From Gambelia wislizenii (lineage: Eukaryota > Chordata > Lepidosauria > Squamata > Crotaphytidae), in assembly GCA_030847615.1 (NCBI GenBank), contig JAUMIR010000005.1, forward strand, positions 83,920,492-83,984,491: DNA of 64,000 nt, written 5' to 3'. The translations under genes and the position numbers were made by a program. Numbering within the stretch: position 1 is the first letter of the stretch; every line of letters starts with the position of its first letter. The notes below the pieces were generated by a model, which saw only the letters and a list, made by a program, of their open reading frames with translations, did not search any database and was not told the origin of the DNA. This document shows, piece after piece, positions 33,301 through 44,507 of the stretch.

Positions 33301-33900
33301 CACAAATAGAAGCACACACCTGGCTTGCATTTTTGATAATCCCCTGGGAGTCTTCCTCGCTCTTTCTCTCTTTCTGTTTCTCTTTTCCTGCTCCTGTGGG
33401 CCAGGGAGGAAGCAGGAACAAGGAGACAGGAGACTGCTTTTTTAAAAAAAGCCAACAGGAGGTGCTCATGCTCTCTCTCTCCTTCCTCAGTCTCTTGTTT
33501 TTGCAGGACCCAGGAGGAGGAGGAGGATAGGACTCCCCCTGTGGCTCCCCCCCCCCATACAGATGCTGATTTGGCAGTATGCTTAAACCATCCCTGTTGC
33601 CAAGTGACCTCCTATTGAGGACACCATCCTACACCAATCATCAAGAATGCATCCCCAGTGTGGGGTAGGTGAAAAAGCCTCCAGAAAAGGGGGGGGATTC
33701 TATCCAGCCCCAAAGCAACCTACTACATCACACTGTTTCAGTGGTGGGAGGGTGGGTCTATTGCTGTTGAAAAGGAGGAGTAAGAGGGCAGCTGGGCCTT
33801 AAAATAATCTCTAGCACTGCCCTCCATGGTCCTTACCACAGCCCAGGTGCTGAGGCAATTTATTGGCCTCTTCTCCATGGTGCTGCAAGTGGATTCCCTC

Positions 33901-36195
33901 CAGAATGTATCCAGAAAAAGATACATTTTTTCTTGCCTGCCTGTGACTGTTGAAATAGTAGATTGTCAGTCATTTTTTATCACAAGGTTAATTACTATAA
34001 ATCACTTTTTATGGATTATACTCTGAAAAATACTGTAAAATGACTAAAAGCAACAAAAATACATATGTGTCCATTATATATCTTTAGAGTGAAGTCTTAG
34101 GATGAGGCCCTGATATACAGACCCTAACACATACCTGTCTGTTGCATTTGTCTTAACAGGTTATGCATTGTGTAAGGCTGTCTCATACCCTCTTAACTCC
34201 TGATTTGGCAGGGACAATCCCAATTAATCCTCCGTCATCCCACTTTTTAAACATTTAAAATGTTCTGGATTTTCTCTCCTACTCCCACTTTCTCCCATTG
34301 TCCTCAGTTTACTTCAGTTGCTACAAACTGAGTTCACATTGCAATATCAGTTTTCACTCAATTAGCAGCAAGAGGGGAGATGAGGCGGTGGAATCTTGCT
34401 TTATTAGTAGACTCAGACTAAAGCAAACTACTCCAGGTTCTCCTAGTTTATATGTTTTTCCTCATTATCAACTTTTGCTGTCTTTGCCACACTCTTACGT
34501 TGCTTGAACACACGTGCTCCAGTTTTCATCTGTGAAATTTTGGAGCGTACACTGTTTAAAACCATTATAATACCTCTTCCCTATTTTGTGCATGATGCTA
34601 TATGAGTTTCCATGCTGGTGAAGTATTGTGAACAGCATAGTCATAATCTTCCCACTATATGTTGACATAATAATTTCCCACCTTGGAGAAGTTACTTTTT
34701 GAACTACAGTTCACAGAACCTCCCAGTCATTACAGCCAACAGCCCTGGTGTCATTTTCCTACATTGTTCTTCCCCAGTGAAGCAGATAATAGCTTCAGAC
34801 ATGTTTGAACCTGGGGAAAATAATGGTGGGACTTAAACCTAGTACAATGTGGGTCTGACCTAATCCAGGTCATCTGCTGGAGAACAAGTTATGAGTTCCT
34901 CTCCAGTTTGGTCATGACCCATGAAGCTTACTATGTGGGCTTTGGCCAATTTCTATGTCTCATCATAACAGTCTTCATTACAAGGATATGATGGGTGCAT
35001 ATTGATGATGCTCTTTATCATTTTATAGTACTTCGCAGTGTACAATGTTGAAAAAATGATTTACAATAATCTTTTCTGGATAAACATACCAGGTAAGGTG
35101 TGCTGAGGAGCTGCTATAAATCTGAGCAGAGTGGATTCACATGAAGCTATGGCACTGGCCTAATATATTGCTATTATCACCCCTACCCACAAATGTATGC
35201 ACAAGCTGTATAAAGTAGGTTTTGCTATTGCTCAGGAACTTTTGTGTATATGCTAGTGTTCTAAGTGCATAATGATGTGTTTAGATACGGCATTTAAGGT
35301 GAAAGTAGAGTTAAACAATGCATTAGAACTAGATAATTACACTTACAATCACAGTTCTGTTACATGCTACAGGTTTTGTTTTTTGTTTTTTGAGGAAGTA
35401 TTAAGTGCTATGCAAGGGAAGAGAAAACAAGAGAGTCCAATTTATCAAGAAGTGGGTTCATCCTTTATCATATAAAATGTGCATATGCATTTGAATAAAA
35501 ACAGGTTTTTTTAAGGAATTGGAGGCTGTGGTTCTGCTGGTGGCAGCTTTGTTTTTCATGCGAGGTATTTATATATGTTAAATTAGGCTATTTATGCATC
35601 TTTTGGACAAGTACAACTAAAGCAATTACTAAAACTCCTGCTATATCACTTGGAGCCTTTGCTTCCTCTAAGATATGCATTATAACTTCAACTAGCACTC
35701 ATCACTACATAAATAATACAAAGTCTTAATTCTCAGTGAGCAGAATAATCTACATGTTGGGGGTTGCCTCATTGCATCATTTTGAACAAGTGAACCTTCT
35801 AAGTGAAAAATTTGGATGATGAATAAAAATCAATGATTTTTAAAATTAAAAAAATTAAAATTGCCTTTTAAAAAATTTAAGTTATATTTCAATATTTTCT
35901 TATAACAATTAGTTTAAAAAGAGCTTAGGTCAAAGAGATCATGAATATTAATACAACTTCTAATTATAGTATAGGAATATTAGCTGTACCCAACATAATG
36001 AATGCCAGTGGTGCATTAAGGGTGAGTCGCTCTGTTACCCTGCCCCTGTTGCTGCCACCACCAGTGACTGCCTGGTTCCCGTCACAGTGGCAGCAGTGGC
36101 AGCAGGGCGATGATGTGAACCCCTGGGCACCCAGGCAATATCAAAACCCGTATCAAAAGTTGGTCTAGTTCTATAACATTGTAAATAATGTCTAC
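33901..36195. other. No gene
   Basis: About 2.3 kb without a supported gene. 34687-34760 carries the 'gaactacagttcacagaacc' type motif of the short palindromic MITE family. 35820-35890 is A/T low complexity. The rest is unassigned. Confidence 0.5.
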
Positions 36196-36197
36196 TA

Positions 36198-36423
36198 CAG
36201 TTGTCCCTTCATATTCGTTGGGGTTTGGTTCCAGGACCCCCCGTGGATACCAAAATCCATGAATATTCAATATTATATGCAATGGCATAGCAAGATGGTG
36301 TCCCTTATATAAGATGGCAAAATCATGGTTTGCTTTTGGGGTTATTATTTTTTGAAGAATATTTTCAAGCCGTGAATACTTAAATCCATGGATACCAAAT
36401 CCATGGATACGGAGGGACAACTG
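36198..36423 (+). mobile_element. Tigger/MER2-like MITE
   Basis: A 226-bp element bounded by TA at 36196-36197 and 36424-36425. The left end 'cagttgtcccttcatattc' and right end 'tggatacggagggacaactg' are TIRs, followed inward by 'ggtttggttccaggaccccc'. This terminal sequence is very like mammalian MER2/Tigger ends. Non-coding. Confidence 0.88.
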
Positions 36424-36502
36424 TATTCCAAAAATCCAATGAATTAGTTGGGAGGTCCATCTTTACTGATTCAATTCTTACAAAATAAACCACACACACA
36501 CA

Positions 36503-36620
36503 CACATACACATATATACATATATGGCTTGGGTATGTTTCCTTTCCCAGTGTGCTGACTGGTGGCTTAAGAAACAGACTCAATCAATCCCCTCACTCCC
36601 TCAGCCAATCACCACCCACA
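36503..36620 (+). mobile_element. Helitron-like 5' end, copy 3 (diverged)
   Basis: After an AT/AC-rich run, 'cttgggtatgtttcctttcc' and 'cagtgtgctgactgg' match the blocks at 8910-8950 and, inverted, at 38720-38760. Downstream sequence is unrelated except for 'tcagccaatcaccac' repeated twice (36600 and 36706). Confidence 0.4.
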
Positions 36621-36890
36621 TGCAAATTCCCTGTCCACCTCACAATCCACTCAATCTGCATCTACACCCCCAACCACACAAGGGTCCCTCCCTCCTCTCA
36701 CTCCCTCAGCCAATCACCACTCACATATAAAACAATACTGTACAATATTTTTTTCCTAGAATAATACTATGTAGATGAACCATGTGAAAGGAACACTGGC
36801 ACTCAAAGCTCCACGCTGCAACCACCGCTTGCAACCCCAGCAGAGCACATAACAGTGTATGTTATACTGGGCACACCAATACTAATATGC

Positions 36891-37516
36891 CAGTGACTCT
36901 TAACCTTGTCTTTACCAGGGACCCCCTTTAAATGCCTTTTGTTGCCATGGTCCCCAAAGACTTAACTGAAGTTTTAAAACCCTATCAACAACAACACAAT
37001 TATGTCCGTGGCTTTTAACCTTTTCTACCAGGGACCCACTTTAAATATCTTTTGTTGCCATGGGCCCCCAAGATTTAACTCAAGATTTAAAACCCTAACA
37101 ATAATAATAACAATAATACCTGATAACAATTGCAACAATGTATCTTAACCTTTTCGTTATCAGTAGCCCCTTTAAATATCTTTTGTTGCCATGGATACCC
37201 AAGACTTTAGATTTAAAACAGTAATGATGATGATGATGATGATGATGCAATTACACCATCCATGAAATCTTCCCTCAGAGGCTCTGGAGGGGGAGGGAAA
37301 ACTTTTCTCCTGTGTTGTCCTGCAAGTTTGTGGCTGGAGCGGATTGAATGGCAATGTGCAGGCCAAGCTAGCCAGCAGCCTTTGCCTTGGCTCCTGTCAC
37401 ATGGCCACTCCACTGCAGGCAGGAGGTGATCCGAGCAGCCTTCAAACCTTCGTGGACCCCCTGTGAGGACAGCAAGGACCCCTGGGGGTCCCTGGACCCC
37501 AGGTTAAGAACCACTG
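36891..37516 (-). mobile_element. hAT MITE with one terminus triplicated
   Basis: On the minus strand it starts CAGTGGTTCTTAACCTGGGG (37516 downward), as the 32.2-kb element does. The opposite end is present three times in tandem, at 36891-37004, 37005-37133 and 37134-37220. Each contains 'cttaacct'-type ends, an 'agggaccc.cttta' block, 'cttttgttgccatgg' and 'agatttaaaaccct'. (gat)n at 37225-37249 corresponds to the internal simple repeat of the other copy. Flanking 8-mers do not match, so the original TSD may be lost. Confidence 0.8.
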
Positions 37517-37524
37517 GTCTAGAT

Positions 37525-38666
37525 ACTTGGCAAAAGTAGCATGCAAAAGCTCTGCCTCATTTAGAGAAGAGGGGGTCCAGGGACACTTGTCTACCACTTG
37601 TCAAAATAGAAATGAATAGAAAGGGAATATCCGGAAAGGGGGTAGAATGGTCACCCCTAAATTTTTTCGTGAGTCTTTTGGCTTGCCTTTGCCCTGCCTC
37701 AGCAGTCTGTTCCAACACCAGCTGCCCTTTTAGGGCAACATACTGGATTTCCACTGGGGGGAAGCTGGCAGCCAATGAGAACCTACTTTGCTCCATTCTA
37801 TTCCCCCCTCCTCACCAGCTTTGGCTCTCATCAGCCAGAGGGTATTTTTCGCAGGTGGCAGCCTGTCCAGTGTAGCATTTGCAAAGAAAGCAGAGCCAAG
37901 GGTGGAAGCAGAGCCAGAGGACTCCAAGGGGTCCCCTAAGGAGGAAAAAGAGGGCCTGGAATCATAGGGCAGCCTCCCAGCTCCTTTCCATCCCTTTCCA
38001 GATTTTTTTCCCAGACTGTAAGTTCCTCAGGGCCGAAGGTGTCCACTCAGTATAGGCTCACTGACAGGCACCTGGCACACCCTGGGGACAAACTAACCCA
38101 GGTGTAGCCAAAACAGCAGAACATCATAACAGAAAGGGGGGGGAAGGCTTCAGCTAGCAGCTGTTCCATAGCTTTGACCCACTTTCACACACAAAAAGAC
38201 TTACAACAGCAATTTCTCCAACACTCCTCTTTCTCCATGACACCAACCCACACACAATGCATCTTGTGCTTTGGCTATATAGGAGTGTTTGCTAGTCACC
38301 CCTCTGCCTAGCCACAGCTGTGAACAAACCCCCTTCAGCTGTGCTAGTCTGTGGTCTGTTGCGCCAACATTTTTCCTTTGCACTTAAAAGCAATATTACC
38401 CTGACAGAAGGAGGGGGGAAAGGGCTCAATTTTTTGGGTGCAGAAGAGGTGAAGAGTGGATGAAGGGGAAGAAATGTACCCTGCAATGTAGGACAGGAAG
38501 AAAAAGAAGAAAGAAGAGGGTGTGGGACACATAAAAAGCAACATTATTTCCCCCATGCATGCATATTAAGACAGCAAGGGGAGCTGGCTTAGTATTTCAT
38601 TACTGCAGCTCAACAGGCAAAGATGTGGGTGTAGGCCAAGGAGATGGTGCTGAAAAATACCCTCAA
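37525..38666. other. GC-richer stretch, no gene
   Basis: Frames reach 87 codons but show no domain or splice context. The richness in 'cagc' and 'cctc' phrases and the 'tggctatatagg' near 38272 could mark an old LTR, but I find no second copy in the window. Confidence 0.45.
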
Positions 38667-38781
38667 GCTGCTGATTGGCCAGCCAACAGAACACTACGAT
38701 TGGTTGGGTAAGTTTCCTAAATGGCCAATCAGCACACTGGGAATGGCAACATACCCAAGAGAATTATATATATATATATAC
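38667..38781 (-). mobile_element. Helitron-like 5' end, copy 2
   Basis: Minus-strand match to 8897-9016: TATA run, 'aattctcttgggtatgttgc', 'cattcccagtgtgctgattg', then 'ggaaacttacccaaccaat'. Identity is high over ~110 bases and then ends. Confidence 0.45.
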
Positions 38782-38802
38782 TGTATTTATATTTGTTGAG
38801 AA

Positions 38803-38843
<41 letters not shown>
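38764..38843. repeat. (TA)n microsatellite, two tracts
   Basis: (TA)n at about 38764-38780 and 38809-38842, separated by 'ctgtatttatatttgttgag'. The phrase 'atttgttga' also follows the second tract, so the block may have been duplicated. Confidence 0.9.
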
Positions 38844-38848
<5 letters not shown>

Positions 38849-39135
38849 ACAGCAGTTTATGGAGATGAGAGATAACCTGATCAATCCCATTCTGTACATG
38901 AACTGCACTCTCTTTCAGCTATGCTTCCCTCTTAGTGCAAAGATAGAGGAGGTCAACAAATAGACAACTCGATCAGATGGACTAGATATGAACAAGGAGG
39001 TGGGCTCTGGCTACAAAGTCAGGGGATCCTATTTTTCAATGAATTGAACATTAATTTGAAAATGATTGAGTGTATTTACTTTCTAATACAACATACATCT
39101 CTAAATATGCATCAAGGTTATATTAGATAATAACA

Positions 39136-39389
39136 GTTGTTGTTGTTGTTGTTGTTGTTGTGTGCCTTCAAGTTGTTTCTGATGTATGGCAACCCTAAGG
39201 TGAACCTTTCACAGGGGTTTCTTGGCAAGGTTTGTTCAGAGGAGGTTTGTCATTGCCTTCCTCTGAGGCTGAGAGAATGTGACTTGCCCAAGGTCATCCA
39301 GTAGGTTTTCATGGCTGAGTGGGGATTCGAACTCTGGTCTCCAGAATCGTAGTCTGACACTCAAACAAATATGTCATGCTGGCTTTCAA
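39136..39389 (-). mobile_element. tRNA-derived SINE with perfect 11-bp TSD
   Basis: A Sauria/Squam-type SINE. Its (GTT)n end at 39136-39160 is the 3' tail, followed inward by the Bov-B-like 'ccttcaagttgtttctgatg'. The body holds 'gacttgcccaaggtcatcca' and the tRNA-like head has the B box 'ggattcgaact' (39322-39332) on this strand. It is flanked by perfect 'agataataaca' at 39125-39135 and 39390-39400. RNA polymerase III promoter boxes are still visible. No protein. Confidence 0.95.
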
Positions 39390-39400
39390 AGATAATAACA

Positions 39401-39884
39401 TACTTCTGCTTAGAAATGGTAATTAAATAGAATATTCCTCAACTAGTAATTTAAAGTATGTTTTAAATCCTTAAAACTATGTCATTCAGAGAAGCAGTTT
39501 AAATAATGATTCAAAATGATTTGTTTCAAAGCCAATCAGTCCTGTATATTTATATCCCATGTGCCTTGGCCCTCGGGGGCTCAAATTCGTAATGAATAAC
39601 AGGAAAACATTGATTGTTGATGCCATTTTTGTTTTTCTCCCATCACTCTTGATAAAGCCATCTCTTTATCACTTATCTGCTTTGTTGTTCATCTTATCAA
39701 TTTATGCATCATAATGATGGTCTTATAGACATGTTACATTGTGCACATTTTAGGACAAGGTGTGCAGTCCTCCAAAGAGGAATTTAACACTGGTTGGAAA
39801 GCTGGTTCTCTATGTCTATAGCCTCTCAGGTTTGCTGTTTCTCTTCAGAAGCTGACAAGCAAACCTAAAAGGTGATCTATAAAA
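39401..39884. other. No gene; unbroken unique-looking sequence
   Basis: No repeat or gene recognised. 39540-39780 is balanced in composition and free of obvious repeats. Confidence 0.45.
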
Positions 39885-40375
39885 TAATAATAGTAATAAC
39901 TGTTAAATCCCAATGTACATATATCTCCTCTTATATGTTTTAAATACTTTATAATGGCTCCCAAGTTTTCATGAAGTTTTCCATAGCACTTCCTCCTATT
40001 AAGTTTGTTAATTTATTCATTTGTGCCACTTCCATTACTTTCTCAATCCAGTCCATACATGTTGGTATTTTTTTGGATTTCCATTGCCTTGCGTAGACCA
40101 ATCTTGCCACATTTACTGTAGAAGCGATTTAGGAACATGTGGGATGTCTTTTTGTTTTAAGGGGAGGATGGGTTTTTTTTTGTCTAATTATATGTTATAT
40201 GTTTATGTTTTTAAGTTTAGGTTTTGTTTGTTGCTGTTTTGTTCTGAGGTGTTTTGAATTGCTGGTATAAGGAGGCTAAATGTGTCTATGATGTCTATAT
40301 GTTTAATTTTATATGGCAAAAGACTTAAGAAAAATGATTTGGAAATTTTTAAAAAATAGGAAAAACCACCACTAC
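39885..40375. mobile_element. L1 LINE 3' end, probably inverted by twin priming
   Basis: The left part, about 39950-40122, encodes on the minus strand the end of L1 ORF2, with VARLVYARQWKSKKIPT, DWIEKVMEVAQMNKLTNL and ENFMKTWEP. The right part, about 40170-40375, reads on the plus strand like an L1 3' UTR ('tgtctatgatgtctatatg') ending in an A-rich run. Adjacent L1 segments in opposite orientation, upstream part inverted, are the signature of twin priming. I could not find a clean TSD. Confidence 0.65.
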
Positions 40376-40710
40376 CCCATTGATGGACCACAACTTAATT
40401 GCAAGTGGGGTTCATAGACTTCAGAGCAATACAGTAAGGACTTATAAAAATGAATGGTGTATATTTTTTAAAAATCGCCTTTCATAGAACTAGATTAGTA
40501 TTGCAGAATGTCACAACTGATTTCCAGCAAGTCTGGGACAGGCAAAAGAAAGCACACTTATAAACAGAATGCACTAGATGAAAATCACTGTCACAAAATA
40601 TAAAGGCCACTAGGCAAGGTAGCTTTAAAAATGGATTTAACAAATGCATGGTCTGTCAACTTTCATGGTCTATCAACAGGCATTAGTCTGATTCCATTTA
40701 CACATGTACA

Positions 40711-40752
<42 letters not shown>

Positions 40753-42129
40753 TTATACGAAGAATTTGCCACCTCTCTTGTGGTTCCTGAATATATGCAC
40801 AAAAGCCTCAATGACCGAAAAAGGAACAAATGAAGACTTAATCCAATCCAGAAAGGATCACATATATTGGGGCATAATCCCAATTGTTTCCTCTAATACT
40901 GAACTTGGATGGTCTGACAACATTCTTAGTTTAGTAGCATATGTGGACATCCCAAATAAAGTAGTGGTTTCTGCATATTTGGGAGAGTCTCAGGCTCTTA
41001 GAATTATATTTGTTAGTAAATTAAAATAATGACTGGCGTGGCCCCAAGGATTCTGTGTTCATTGTATTATAGATTGTTCAGAATAATGAGATCAGCTTAG
41101 CCATAAAATATTTAGAAAGCCAGTCGGAAAAGAAATAAAATGGGGAGAACAAATGTCCTGCTTGTGTCCCTAACCACTTATATAGTTTCTTGGAAAGAGG
41201 TTTAGGATTATAAATTCTGAAGGGCAGCAAAAATCTCCCCTCCCTTTGCTATAAGAAGAGGTTACAAGAGGAAGGAGAAGAAGGGGAAGCATGTCCCCCC
41301 TTTCTTCACCCTCTTGGCATCTCACTTTCTCCTGTATATATCAATAAACTTTTCACATTCAGGGTTTGCAGCCAGTCTGAATCAGAGTTCTTTGGAGCTA
41401 AATAGAACAGTGAAGTACAGTTGCAGGAGAATGGAAAGAAAAGACGATGCTGCTTTTTGTTTTCTATCCTACACGCCCCTCCAAATTCAATCAGTACTTA
41501 TCTTAAAGACTGGTGATAGATATATTACAACATTTCATTGTGACTAGAATCCGGTTGAAGGCATATACACACATAACCTGTTGTTATATATACACGTACA
41601 TTTTACTCTTTTGTTTTGTTTTTGAAATGTGCAGTGGAGTTCCTTCTGCACCATAGTTTGGGCAGCTTTCAGGTGCATGGAGGATCCGTCATGGCTGTTT
41701 ACTAGACAGGCAAGAAGAAGGAAAGAGGTACCCAGGTAGCACTTGGGAAGACAGTGGACCTCATTCTTCCAGATCTCCATCATCTTAGTGGGGATCTAGG
41801 AGGGCAACCTTAACTTTCTTTTCCTGGCTGACACCTACAAGGAGTGCTGCCTGACCAATTCTCCTTCTCCCTCCCTTTACAAGCCAGTGTACAGCCATGT
41901 CAGTGCACTCGGCACTTGAAAGCTGTGTTCCAGAGGTGGGAAGGATGCAGAACTTCATGGGAAGAGCATCATGCTCTGCCAGCTAGATATAAGCTTGTAG
42001 CCTCTATTTGTATTATACCTTAGTGGTGGTTGTGGGGTTTGTTCTTCTTGTTGTTATTTCTTACTTGCCTCTCCCTGTGGATTGAGGAGGGGAACACCAA
42101 CAAATAGCACAATACATATAATCCAGCTC
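40376..42129. other. No gene; (CA)n(GA)n microsatellite
   Basis: (CA)n at 40709-40728 continues directly into (GA)n to about 40752. A 132-codon frame (40631-41029) crosses it and has no recognisable domain. The rest is unassigned. Confidence 0.5.
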
Positions 42130-42880
42130 CCCCTGCATCAGCAGAGCTATTTTGGGAGGAAGCTGCCTTTGCTGCCGAGGAGGGTCAGAGACCCCCTCAG
42201 AATGTTGGAGGTGGTGTCGTCTGTGATGTGAGGAGAGGGGCGGGGCCAGAGGCTGCACCTAGACTCCTCCTCTTCAGCCAGCAATCTTTGACCCACCGTC
42301 CTGCTGATTGAATAGTGTGATAAGTGGTTGATTAGGAGCCGGGTAGGAATCCCCCCTTTTCTCAGTTTTTTTTCACCTACCCCATACTAGGATAGTGGCA
42401 TTTGGGAAATTGGCCAGGGTGGTGTCTTACTGTCCATTCCCTCTTACTGTGGTGGGGAAGGGGGAGGCGTAGTTGCGGTGGGCACCTTGGCACCAATTTT
42501 GGTGAAGGCAGGGTCTCTGGAAGGGCCACTTCAGGTTGTATGGCCTAAGGGAACAGAAGAAGACCAATCTAGGGGTTGGCCTAAAGGATAATCCTTCACC
42601 CCAATCTGTGCAGCTTGGGTGAGGGACTTTTGGGTTGACCTTCCAGATTCAGGCCGGCTGGTGAGCAACCCCAGGCAACTGGGGTTCCTCACCAGGACCC
42701 AGGTGTTCTCCCAGGAAGGCTGAGGGGTGTGGTCTAGCATAGACCTACTGCCTCAGCTGGTCCCTCACCAGGTTGCCTTCCCCTGCTGAAGTCTTAGAGG
42801 GTATTAATAAAATTGAATAAAATACTTTATATTACCCCATTTCATGTGTATGGTCTTGCTATTCCCTCAATCGCCCGGCA
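42130..42880 (+). mobile_element. LTR-like repeat, copy 4
   Basis: The closest relative of copy 1, collinear from CAGCTCCCC through the GC box 'ggggcggggcc' (~42238), 'cacctaccccatactaggat', 'ggcctaaaggataatccttc', 'tgaggggtgtggt' and 'ctactgcctcagctggtccc' to 'cccatttcatgtgta'. Its end is 'cccggca'. The two copies look about 85-90% alike by eye. They are 34 kb apart in the same orientation, with no recognisable retroviral genes attached to either, so solo LTRs are more likely than the two ends of one element. Confidence 0.62.
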
Positions 42881-44505
42881 AACTATATAATGGTTTTATA
42901 AATATAAAACATATGTAAAAGCATATCAAACTAATGCATATTAAAATCCATCAATAAACACTTTCATAATTTAAAAATATTCTGGATAGGCCTGCTGGAA
43001 GAGCCTGGTCTTTACTGCTGATTCAGACTCAGACAGCATCTCAAGCTGACAAAACTCTTCCAGCTGGTCATCTGCAATCTGGGACTTCTCAAATCCCAAG
43101 GATAGTGAGATGAAAATATTCCTTGATGATTCAGAAAAATTAAACAGCTCAGAGCTATCCAAACTTCCTTTCAATTATCTATCTATCTATCTTTCTGAGA
43201 GAGAGATGTGCTGTACATCTATCTTGTTTCAGTGTCTATGTGATTGTATAAACTGTCATTTAAGATCACAACATTTGTACAGGTTCAGTAAATAAGCAGC
43301 AAATTTGTTACCTTGAAAGTGGTAAATATCAGCAAAAAATGGTATTGCTGTAGATTTGACCGTCCTCCTCCATTACTCATTGCAAGATCTATAAGTGGAA
43401 AAGGGACAGAACACTCTACAACAGCACGAAGAAGCTACTGGCATGATACTTTCTAAAACTGTTAGTCTCTTATTTGGAAGGTGTTTGCTAGTAAAACTCA
43501 GTATCTGCCCGGCGAGAATCAAGCATTCCCATTGGTATGAAAAGAAGTACCCAGCTAATTCAGTGAGGTGCAAATGAAAGGCACCTAAACATTACAAATT
43601 TCAAGTTTCCAATATTACATCATTTTTATGCTCTAAACATAATTCAATATTCATGGTTTAGAAGTACAGATATCAGGTTGATAGCTCAGAAACTGGGTAT
43701 CTTGAAAAATAATGAAATTGGTGTATGAATTAAGTACTAACCAGAAGTTAACATATGTCCCAGAGTTACTAGTAGAAATTTTCTGGTAGAGGAGGGGGCA
43801 CAAAATATTGGAGGGGGGAACAAAAGTTAAATAAATATTCACCCCCTTTGCTATATGATATACTTAAATTATCCAGCAAGCCACTGTCTCCAGCAATCAC
43901 ACAAGTAATTGCATGGAGTCCACATGTGTGCAGCTCCAGTGCCACATGATCTAAAATTAAAAACATCTGTTTCTGTAAGGGCCCAGAATTTTTTGGAGAA
44001 CAGATTATAAACAAACAGCATAATGATCACAACATTGCTATTGAAACAAGTCCAGGATAAAGTTGTGCAAACATACTAAACAGGTATGGGCTATGAAAAA
44101 AAAGTCCCAAACTATGACTATCCCACAGAGCATTGTTAAATCCATTACTACAAAATGTAAAGACTGTGGATCTATGAAACTGCCAAGAGAAGACTGTCCA
44201 CCAAAACCAGTGACCATTTAAGAAGGATGTTAGTTAGAGAAGCAACCAGGAGGCCAGGGGATACTCTGAAGGTGAGATGGGAGAAACCACCCAGAGACAA
44301 CTATCACCAGGATGCTCCACAAAGCTCAGCTTTATGAAGAGTGTGTGTAGTGGGGGGGGTGGCCTAAATTGTCTGGAGTAATTCTGAGGGAGCACAAGAG
44401 GTTAGAGTGGGGAGGGAGAAGGGGGAAACCCCTGTGGCAAAATTCTCTTTCAGCATTATCATAGTCTACATTCAAACACAAAGTAGTTCAGATGATAAAT
44501 CAAAG
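42881..44505. other. No gene; short (TATC)n
   Basis: A (tatc)n run lies at about 43178-43193. No supported gene. Two overlapping ~60-codon frames on opposite strands near 43373-43577 have no domain. Confidence 0.5.
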
Positions 44506-44507
44506 TA

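Larger units (their letters stand above)
31071..33596 (+). mobile_element. hAT-like element with nested insertions
   Basis: The ends are inverted: left 'cagggccggtttaagg', right end reading 'cagggatggtttaagc' on the other strand. The flanks 'ctaccaag' (31063-31070) and 'ttgccaag' (33597-33604) are an 8-bp duplication with two mismatches, the length expected for hAT. The interior holds a Tigger-like MITE, a CR1 fragment, a second hAT MITE, a SINE and a purine/pyrimidine tract. No transposase was seen. Confidence 0.75.
30636..33900 (-). mobile_element. LTR-like repeat, copy 3, split by a hAT-like element
   Basis: 30636-31070 matches the 3' half of the LTR-like family on the minus strand (blocks such as 'ggttgttctcc', 'taggtcc' and a late poly-A-signal region). 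33597-33900 continues with the conserved 'ggggtaggtgaaaaa' and 'ggtgggagggtgggtc' blocks, the reverse of 'cacctaccccatac' in copies 1 and 4. The 2.5 kb between them is the hAT-like element described separately. The outer (5') boundary near 33900 is approximate. Confidence 0.65.

Noticed and set aside
33060..33530. 156-codon frame with K/E/R then S/H/T stretches
   Set aside because: A direct translation of purine- and pyrimidine-rich low-complexity DNA.
37559..37875. Paired ~80-90 codon frames on both strands in a GC-rich stretch
   Set aside because: There is no domain, and both strands are open in the same place, which points to composition and not coding.
38764..38843. TATA-rich promoter
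   Set aside because: It is a (TA)n microsatellite; no initiator, gene or downstream frame supports a promoter.
39310..39389. Possible tRNA gene on the minus strand
   Set aside because: The B box is present but the cloverleaf does not close, and the sequence is the head of a SINE flanked by target duplications.
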